DNA of 5,604 bases from Actinomycetota bacterium (GTDB taxonomy: Bacteria > Actinomycetota > Acidimicrobiia > Acidimicrobiales > RAAP-2): positions 1 to 5,604 of the forward strand of contig WLKR01000091.1 of assembly GCA_009701115.1 (NCBI GenBank). Reading direction: 5' to 3'. The notes below the pieces were generated by a model, which was given only the letters and a program-made list of their open reading frames with translations, did not search any database and was not told the DNA's origin. Position numbers and translations under genes: made by a program. This document shows positions 1-5,604 of this stretch, one piece after another; within the stretch, counting starts at the first letter, position 1; the number at the start of each line of letters is the position of its first letter.

Positions 1-2548
1 AGCGGCGCTCTCGGAACGCCAAGGAGATCGGTGGCGCACTGACGTACTTCGTAATTGTTGGGGCGGTGACTACGGGAACGTCCGAGGTCTCCTCGTTCGT
101 GGCCCTTGGAACCGCACTGCCTGGCAGGGCGCCACCGTGCTTCGAGAGCGCAATGCTCGGGATGTCACTCCAGAGGGGCCGCAAGTACTCAACGACCACA
201 TCATCGGTCGGTTTCGAGAAGGAACTGCCCTGGACAAAGTCAGAGAGAACCACTGGAAACGGGTGATTGACGACTGACGAAGCGACGCCCTCACCGTCGC
301 GTTGGGTAAACATCCGCACCCATTCCGGGCTTTCGGGCTTATAGAAACCACTCGAAGTAGGGACCAGCACCCACGTGACTAAGTGGCGCACCGCGCGGGT
401 CATCGCAACGTAGATCATGCGTCGTGTTTCAGCGGCCAGGTCAGCGCGGCGTCGGAGCTTGCGCTCGGCCACTTGGCCCCATGGCACGAGCGAAGCCACA
501 TCGATCGTCACGCAGCCGGGATCGTCCCAGCGGATAAGTCCGTTGAACCGTTTGGACACACTCATGGAGCGCTCGATGTTTGGAAACTGGCGCAGCATGT
601 AGGGCAGCAGGACGGTCGAGAACTCGAGACCCTTGGACTTATGAATCGTCATGATCTGCACGGCGTCCGACTCAGTCTCCAGTCGGCGCGCCTCCACTTT
701 CTCGTCACTCGACTGCGTCTCACGAGCGGCGTCGAGCCACGTCAACAGCAGTGGCAGTGCACGAATGTCGCGGCACTCTCGAGCCAATGCCTCAGTCAGG
801 TGGAGTAGGTCGGTGATATTGCGCTCACCATCGCGAGTCGCGAGCGTTGTCTCCATCACCTGCTGACTACGAATGAAGCGAACCACGGCCGAGACACCAA
901 AACGAGAAAATTCACTCACTACCTCATTGACCTGCACGTGCAGGTTCTCGATCTCTCGGAACCAGGTCATCGCCAACGCGGCGGTGTAGGCCACGTGCTC
1001 CGGTTCGGCCAGCGCCGCCAGCAGCAGGCGGAGATGAAGCGCCGCGGGACTCTTGAATACATCGTCATCGGAGGACGAAACGGATGGAATGTGATTCGCA
1101 CGTAGTTGCGACTGCACCATCAAGCACTGACGATTGGTGTAACAGAGCACCGCAATATCGGAGTACTTCCCGCCACGATCGTGCAGCAGTTGCACGTAAC
1201 GAACGACATCTTCTTCCGTCGTGTCGCTCTTCGAGTCGTACTTACCCGCACGGATGTGCAGCGATGCGGAAAGATCGCTCGTGGCGAGGAGATTCCTGGA
1301 CTTATCCATCGGCTGGGGCCAGGCGTTCGCGGGCTCGAAGGTGATGGTCGATGACGTGGCGCTAGACACGGGGTAGGTGAACGACGCTCCCCGGAAAACA
1401 GTGTTCACCGCGTCGAGCAGACCTTCGGTGGAGCGGTGGTTGAAGTTCAACGTCGAAATAGGGACACCGTCGCGCTCGCACTGATCCCGAACAGCGAGGA
1501 AGGTGTCGACACTGCCCGAACGAAAGGCGTAGATGGCCTGCTTGGGGTCACCGACCATGACTAGGCGGGTTTCCGGGGCCCCCTTGAAGAGATCTTCAAA
1601 GATTGACCACTGCAAGGGATCGGTGTCTTGGAATTCATCGATCATCACTACCCGGAAGTTGTGGCGCATCTCCTTCTTGAAGGCCCTGCTGTGAGGTCCA
1701 TCGAGACGGCGTCGAAGCGCCACCAATAGGTCGCCAAACGTGGTGAGGCCGGCCGCTTCGAGGAGTTCGACGTAGCGACGCGCCGTGTCTTCCACGATCA
1801 TGCGGCTAAACAGTGCGACGTCGCGGTGGGGGTCATCGACCAGGTCGGCCTCGGAGGGCACCAAGCGAAGCGTGGGAGGCAGCGGAACGTGGGAGCCACG
1901 GCCACCGGCGTCGTAGTAGTCAAAGGCCAATTTTTCAATGAGCTCGACAAGTGAGATTTGGCTCAACTGTAGGTAGAGGTCGGGCGACTTTCGCACCGCG
2001 CTCGCGAGCACTTCGTTAAAGGCCTGCGCCTTCAAGCGGTCCCCCGTCATGATTTGACGAGCGGGCAAGTCCGAGTAGTCCTGCGCGAAGGAGTGGATGG
2101 TCTGTGCCCGCAGTCCGTCGAGTTCACCAAGTTTGCGAAGGCCCCGAGCTAACCACTCCGTGCAGGTGGGGCCATCGAGGTGGCGGTAGACCTGACGCCA
2201 GTCGTTTGAGAGCACCAGCTCAATCTTTTCTTCTGTCACACCCAGGAGTTCATCGCGGGTTTTGCGTTCAAACGAGTCCCAGTTGGTTTCGGGGTTTTCA
2301 AGGAACGTAACCACACTGCGCAATTGGTCCCGGACGCGACTTCGAAGATTGCGTGCCGCATCACGGGTGAAGGTGACGACCAGCATGGTGGTGGGATCGA
2401 TGTCGTCTTCGATCAGGAGTCGGGAGGCCAGATGGGCCAATGTCCACGTCTTGCCACTACCGGCGCTGGCCTCAATTAAGAGGGGGTGCGGAACGGCATC
2501 TCGGCCGTCAACGCGTAACGGGCTGTGCACGACCTCAAAGGGCTTCAT
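1..2548 (-). CDS. recB: RecB, exodeoxyribonuclease V beta subunit (UvrD-type helicase); 3' end lies outside the window
   Basis: RecB is the SF1A 3'-to-5' DNA helicase and, through its C-terminal domain, the nuclease of the RecBCD double-strand-break resection complex. My translation from the ATG at 2548 stays open for 849 codons to the left edge. The SF1A motifs appear in order: Walker A ASAGSGKT (27-34, Lys33), motif Ia VTFTRDAARNLRSR (58-71), TIHSFA (150-155), motif II DEFQDTD (304-310, Walker B Asp304-Glu305), motif III GDPKQAIYAFR (333-343), motif IV LNFNHRS (367-373), a segment with YTNR (470-473) followed by VFKSPAA (497-503), motif V TIHKSKGLEF (634-643) and motif VI ETRRMIYVAMTRA (707-719). 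All catalytic residues I can place are present, so the motor should be active. The start is supported by GGAGG six bases upstream; an in-frame ATG at 2590 lacks such a site. E. coli RecB is 1180 residues, so some 200-300 residues, including the nuclease domain, should lie past position 1. The helicase part is more compact than in E. coli. The gene overlaps the end of recC by 14 bases. Confidence 0.96.
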   Translation of the reverse strand, partial: MKPFEVVHSPLRVDGRDAVPHPLLIEASAGSGKTWTLAHLASRLLIEDDIDPTTMLVVTFTRDAARNLRSRVRDQLRSVVTFLENPETNWDSFERKTRDELLGVTEEKIELVLSNDWRQVYRHLDGPTCTEWLARGLRKLGELDGLRAQTIHSFAQDYSDLPARQIMTGDRLKAQAFNEVLASAVRKSPDLYLQLSQISLVELIEKLAFDYYDAGGRGSHVPLPPTLRLVPSEADLVDDPHRDVALFSRMIVEDTARRYVELLEAAGLTTFGDLLVALRRRLDGPHSRAFKKEMRHNFRVVMIDEFQDTDPLQWSIFEDLFKGAPETRLVMVGDPKQAIYAFRSGSVDTFLAVRDQCERDGVPISTLNFNHRSTEGLLDAVNTVFRGASFTYPVSSATSSTITFEPANAWPQPMDKSRNLLATSDLSASLHIRAGKYDSKSDTTEEDVVRYVQLLHDRGGKYSDIAVLCYTNRQCLMVQSQLRANHIPSVSSSDDDVFKSPAALHLRLLLAALAEPEHVAYTAALAMTWFREIENLHVQVNEVVSEFSRFGVSAVVRFIRSQQVMETTLATRDGERNITDLLHLTEALARECRDIRALPLLLTWLDAARETQSSDEKVEARRLETESDAVQIMTIHKSKGLEFSTVLLPYMLRQFPNIERSMSVSKRFNGLIRWDDPGCVTIDVASLVPWGQVAERKLRRRADLAAETRRMIYVAMTRAVRHLVTWVLVPTSSGFYKPESPEWVRMFTQRDGEGVASSVVNHPFPVVLSDFVQGSSFSKPTDDVVVEYLRPLWSDIPSIALSKHGGALPGSAVPRATNEETSDVPVVTAPTITKYVSAPPISLAFRERR
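930..945. repeat. 16-bp perfect palindrome within recB
   Basis: ACCTGCACGTGCAGGT is its own reverse complement. It lies in the recB coding sequence, in the stretch encoding N-L-H-V-Q-V (between helicase motifs IV and V), so it can be explained by codon content. There is no loop and no T-run, so it does not look like a terminator. It could be a dimeric protein site, but nothing else here supports that. Confidence 0.5.
2535..2548 (-). other. 14-base recC/recB overlap, likely translational coupling
   Basis: The minus-strand sequence ATGAAGCCCTTTGA contains both the recB start codon (first four codons M-K-P-F) and the recC stop codon TGA in a different frame. A ribosome finishing recC terminates just past the recB start, so recB initiation is probably helped by recC translation. 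The overlap is directly visible; coupling is inferred from it and from the strong ribosome binding site. Confidence 0.85.
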
Positions 2549-5500
2549 CGTCAACCTCCACCACTCGCGTCCATGTGGAACTGCCCTCATTGATCAAAAT
2601 AATTAGTGGGGCCAGATTCTCGACGAGCCAATTGGTGATGCGATCAAACGCTTGTCCGTAGAGTTCGCCAAGCTCCTCGTACGTAAAGGGCAGTAGTAGT
2701 TGGTTGATGGAGTCCTGACTCTCACCTTCACCGCCATCAAAGTCGCCTTCCCACATCTCTTTCGCAGTTTTACGGCCGAAGAGCTTCTTGTAGTTGCCGG
2801 CGTGAGCACCCTTCTTATCGGTCAGCGCGTGCAGTGAAGTACGACGTACGAAGACCGGAGGATGCGCATACTGACTGTCGTAGATCCGAGCAATCATGCG
2901 AATGAATACCGTGGCGTTCTCTTCCGCCGTGTCTGCGGGCCACTTGAGCGTGACCCAGGCATTGTGTTCGGCCTCAGCCTCATCGGCTAGTCGTGCGACT
3001 ACGAGACGAACGGGCTTGGTCGTCGCCAGCGTCGCGATGCTGAGGTGTAAGACACCCGGCAAAAATGCAGATTCCAACTTCGAACTAGTGGTGGTGCGAA
3101 CGATTAAGACTTCATCCTCGAGTTCGTAGACACTGACGTCACCGCGTAGAAGCTCTCGCGGTTCTTGACCTACAGAAAAACCCGGTGGCAGTGAGAGCAC
3201 GGACGGCTCGACGGCGAGCGCTTCGATGTCGGCCCGGTGATGCCGTACGAACTTCTCAAGTCGTGTGCGATCGATTTTTGACTCGACTTCGAAACGAAAC
3301 GCTGGCGCCACCAACCCCGTGAGGTCGTCGATGTGCTCTTCCATTTCGCCGTAACCGCGGGTGAGGCCCTCGGTTACTAGTTGACGCTTAATGCTGGGTA
3401 CTTCACGATGGGGTGAGAGTTCCCGTCGTGGCGTGCGACCGGCCTCGTCGTGCGACTCGGCAATTCGGGCGTTGCCGAGAAACTTGGTCGCGTAGGTACC
3501 TTGAGGATTCTTTAGGAATCGCTCCAGTTCCACGAGGTCAATCTCAAGTGGGACACTCTCGCTCTTTGCGGAAACCGGAATATCCGATTCGAGGGCGGCG
3601 TCAACATCGACGCGCGCCGCGAGCAACGTGGCGAGCTGGGCGTGGGCTCCGTCGAGCGAAAAGGCGTTAGATGAATAACTGTCTGACTCCGAAAGCGTCG
3701 GTGCGACGTCGGCGATGACTTTCTCCGTCTCAATATTGATAGAGAAACCGTGCCGGGGATGACGGCGCATTGCCATGCCCTGGTGACCCAGGATGGGGCG
3801 CAGCGCGCCATCGAGTTCGGCTAGCGGAACCGAGAGACCGATCGATGAACTGTCGCGCACCGAGCGATCCGTTGTAAAGAGAATGACGCGGTGGGTCGTC
3901 GAGAGAATCTGCGCCAAGAGACTGGCGCGAAAACGTGCACGGGGTGACGGATCGCCAGGTTGGGCCGGCGCCAAGTGGGCCGGTGGAGACATCGGCGACG
4001 GCATCAGATCGTCGTCGAGTCCGAGAATGCATGTCACGGCAAAGGGGGCGTCGGCGAGGCCGTCCAGACCCTGCACCACTACTCCCCCACGACCGAACGT
4101 CTGCCCCCCACCGAGGGAGGAGGCCAAGGACTCCACGAAGTCACGCGCCTCACTGAAGGTGAGCAAAGGGTTGGAGGTATCGACTACCCGACCAAGGCGC
4201 TCGAAGATTTTCTCGAGACCATTGTCCGTAACGTCTGGGACGGAGCCGATGAACTGCTCGGCAATGTGGCGATACCAGGTCACCCACTCAATAAGTGGAC
4301 GCACTTCGCCCACTTCGTGCTGGGCGTCGAGCAGAAAGTCAGTCAGTTCCGCAACAGCGGCCATTGTTTCGCGATCTTCGGCCACCCCGAGTGGGGCAAT
4401 CGGGGCCGCCACCGAACGGGTCTCTTCAAAGACTGAAGCCATGAGTCCGCGGTCGGTAAATCGCCGCCAGGTCCCCGAATCATCGCCCGCACTAAAAATT
4501 TCGAGGCCGGCACGGCTCTCGCCATCTAATCCCAGACTCAATGCCTCCAATGCTTGTTCGCGGAGCCGTTCGCCACTGGCCTGGTTAATTCCCAAACCGA
4601 CGAGCAGAGCGGGCTGGCTCAGCAGGGCAATGAAATCGTTCACGGTGTAGTGCGAGTCGATCGTTCGCAGAAACCGCTCGAAGGCCTCCAGTCGGAAACT
4701 GGCGCGCGCCAAACTGGGGTCGGCAACTTCGAACTGCAGTGACTGTCGAGTGCTCCCCTGATGACGCCACTCGGCATCAAAGAGCGGGGCGAACTGCGTG
4801 GGGTCGGTCGTAACCACTCGGACTTGATGTGGGGCAATATTGAGCTCGTCGATGAGTCGGGCAATTACGTCGCGGGCCACTTCCACTTGGCGGCCCGGGC
4901 CGACGGTCCCGTGCAGTTGGATCGACTGGGCGACTAGATCGCTGGATACCGATGTGTCACCGCTCAGCGCTTGACGCAGCACCCGTGATTCGTCGGCACA
5001 GAGAGTGACGTCCGCATCGGGGCAGGCCTCTCGCCACAACTGCCAGTGCGCCAACTGGGTGGCACCCCACGTCGTAAGGAGGGAGGAGTTACTCGCGAGC
5101 GCTTCTGTATCTAGTGAGGGCATGGTGAGGTAGACCTGGACCGAGGCCGTGGCCGAGAGTCGACGCACCACTGAAGGCAGCAGTGACCCGTGCGCTAATT
5201 CGCGAATACCAAAGATCACACACTGCGTGGTGGTGGTTATCTCTGTGGTGTGCAGCGCCTCCCAGGGGGTTCGAAGCCCTTGGGCGCGCAGCGTGGCGAC
5301 AACCTTGGATTCAATCCCTTGGTCGACACCGGAGAGATAGTCCTCAAATTGAGCCGGTCGCCAGAGCAGTACTTCACGGAGATTGCGGGCCCGCGTAGAC
5401 GCGGCCGTAACAGTGAGCGGCGTCTCACCCCGGTGCGCCAGCATCTGACCGGTCAGCGACAGCACGCTCCAGGCGTCGAAGTGATGGGGGTCGTCGTAGA

Positions 5501-5604
5501 GGGCGGTGGCCAAAAACGGGTCAACGAGCAGCACGTCCCAGTTGGCAATCGCGCCCCATTTAGATGCGACGTACTGCTCGAGCCACTGGCCCACTTGGGG
5601 ACTC
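2535..5604 (-). CDS. recC: RecC, exodeoxyribonuclease V gamma subunit; 5' end lies outside the window
   Basis: RecC is the non-catalytic scaffold of RecBCD: it binds RecB and RecD, splits the incoming duplex and scans the 3' strand for Chi. The frame is open from the right edge to TGA at 2537-2535. Residues here are counted from the GTG at 5594, which is not the true start: the frame continues upstream as SPQ, and SPQVGQWLE aligns with E. coli STGMAQWLQ (residues 39-47), so about 38 residues are missing. Recognisable RecC segments are FGIRELAHGSLL (128-139), SLLTTWG (171-177), the hallmark HGTVGPGRQVEVARDVI (228-244), LLSQPALLVGLGI (324-336), TFGRGGVVVQGL (499-510) with CILGLDDDLMP (522-532), RHPRHGF (611-617), LERFLKNP (690-697, start of the nuclease-like C-terminal domain) and AKEMWEGDF (944-952). 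No Walker A motif is visible, as expected for RecC. The full protein would be about 1060 residues, against 1122 in E. coli. Divergence from textbook RecC is clear in the first 200 residues and at 551-556. Identity is confident; the 5' end is not visible. Confidence 0.95.
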   Translation of the reverse strand, partial: SPQVGQWLEQYVASKWGAIANWDVLLVDPFLATALYDDPHHFDAWSVLSLTGQMLAHRGETPLTVTAASTRARNLREVLLWRPAQFEDYLSGVDQGIESKVVATLRAQGLRTPWEALHTTEITTTTQCVIFGIRELAHGSLLPSVVRRLSATASVQVYLTMPSLDTEALASNSSLLTTWGATQLAHWQLWREACPDADVTLCADESRVLRQALSGDTSVSSDLVAQSIQLHGTVGPGRQVEVARDVIARLIDELNIAPHQVRVVTTDPTQFAPLFDAEWRHQGSTRQSLQFEVADPSLARASFRLEAFERFLRTIDSHYTVNDFIALLSQPALLVGLGINQASGERLREQALEALSLGLDGESRAGLEIFSAGDDSGTWRRFTDRGLMASVFEETRSVAAPIAPLGVAEDRETMAAVAELTDFLLDAQHEVGEVRPLIEWVTWYRHIAEQFIGSVPDVTDNGLEKIFERLGRVVDTSNPLLTFSEARDFVESLASSLGGGQTFGRGGVVVQGLDGLADAPFAVTCILGLDDDLMPSPMSPPAHLAPAQPGDPSPRARFRASLLAQILSTTHRVILFTTDRSVRDSSSIGLSVPLAELDGALRPILGHQGMAMRRHPRHGFSINIETEKVIADVAPTLSESDSYSSNAFSLDGAHAQLATLLAARVDVDAALESDIPVSAKSESVPLEIDLVELERFLKNPQGTYATKFLGNARIAESHDEAGRTPRRELSPHREVPSIKRQLVTEGLTRGYGEMEEHIDDLTGLVAPAFRFEVESKIDRTRLEKFVRHHRADIEALAVEPSVLSLPPGFSVGQEPRELLRGDVSVYELEDEVLIVRTTTSSKLESAFLPGVLHLSIATLATTKPVRLVVARLADEAEAEHNAWVTLKWPADTAEENATVFIRMIARIYDSQYAHPPVFVRRTSLHALTDKKGAHAGNYKKLFGRKTAKEMWEGDFDGGEGESQDSINQLLLPFTYEELGELYGQAFDRITNWLVENLAPLIILINEGSSTWTRVVEVDDEAL
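2554..2559 (-). promoter_or_regulatory. Shine-Dalgarno sequence of recB inside the recC 3' end
   Basis: On the minus strand GGAGGT reads from 2559 to 2554. The GGAGG core is followed by TTGACG and then the ATG at 2548, a six-base spacing. This near-consensus site decides the recB start: the upstream in-frame ATG at 2590 is preceded by A/T-rich sequence with no such match and would begin inside recC after a TGA at 2596-2594. A TTG at 2554 overlaps the site itself and is unlikely to be used. Confidence 0.85.

Noticed and set aside
383..808. A 141-codon plus-strand open frame
   Set aside because: Antisense to RecB helicase motifs V and VI, whose reading on the minus strand is unambiguous; no recognisable domain.
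1181..1195. Short inverted repeat GTGCA-GCAGT-TGCAC
   Set aside because: A five-base stem inside recB is expected by chance many times in a sequence of this length.
1584..1599. Inverted repeat TTGAAGA-GA-TCTTCAA
   Set aside because: It falls in the codons for F-E-D-L-F-K just after RecB motif II. The two-base loop cannot form a normal hairpin and no T-run follows, so it is probably coincidental.
3960..4436. A 158-codon plus-strand open frame
   Set aside because: Antisense to recC and overlapping another spurious plus-strand frame; the product is low-complexity and unlike any known family.
3793..4650. A 285-codon open frame on the plus strand
   Set aside because: It lies wholly antisense to recC across well-recognised RecC segments. 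Its Ser/Arg/Pro-rich product resembles no family I recognise and is the usual shadow of a long GC-rich gene.
1..5604. Possibility that the pair is an AddAB or a phage-defence helicase-nuclease rather than RecBC
   Set aside because: The upstream protein has RecC-specific segments (GPGRQVEVARDV, CILGLDDD, RHPRHGF, WEG) and no Walker A or AddB-type iron-sulphur cysteine cluster that I can see. The downstream gene is a standard RecB helicase, so recC-recB is the better fit.

Overview
The window holds two overlapping genes on the minus strand and essentially nothing else. Reading right to left, they are recC (exodeoxyribonuclease V gamma subunit, running off the right edge at its 5' end) and recB (beta subunit, running off the left edge at its 3' end). 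Together they cover every base, so there is no intergenic DNA, RNA gene, mobile element or CRISPR array. This looks like a housekeeping double-strand-break repair operon rather than an accessory island, and I found no evidence of an undescribed system.

Layout: positions 5604 to 2535 encode RecC from about the point equivalent to E. coli residue 39 through its natural C-terminus. Positions 2548 to 1 encode RecB residues 1 to 849, with the complete set of UvrD/SF1A helicase motifs. The window stops just before the RecB C-terminal nuclease domain. The stop region of recC and the start of recB share 14 bases. A strong Shine-Dalgarno sequence for recB lies inside the last codons of recC, which suggests translational coupling and near-equal synthesis of the two subunits. 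recD would be expected downstream, beyond position 1, but is not visible.

Function: RecB is the 3'-to-5' motor and normally carries the only nuclease. RecC is a catalytically dead helicase/nuclease relative that holds RecB and RecD together, splits the duplex and reads Chi. The complex (with RecD) resects double-strand breaks and loads RecA, and it also degrades foreign linear DNA.

Organism: sampled lines have about 58 to 65% G+C. The directly abutting recC-recB order (E. coli has ptrA between them) and RecC segments that resemble actinobacterial RecC suggest a moderate-GC actinobacterium. In-frame TTA codons in recB argue against a very high-GC lineage such as Streptomyces. The lineage call is an inference and is weak below phylum level.

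Points of mild interest are the altered RecC motif where most relatives have an acidic (D/E)D-R signature, changes at positions that line the Chi-recognition channel in E. coli RecC, and a 16-bp perfect palindrome inside recB.
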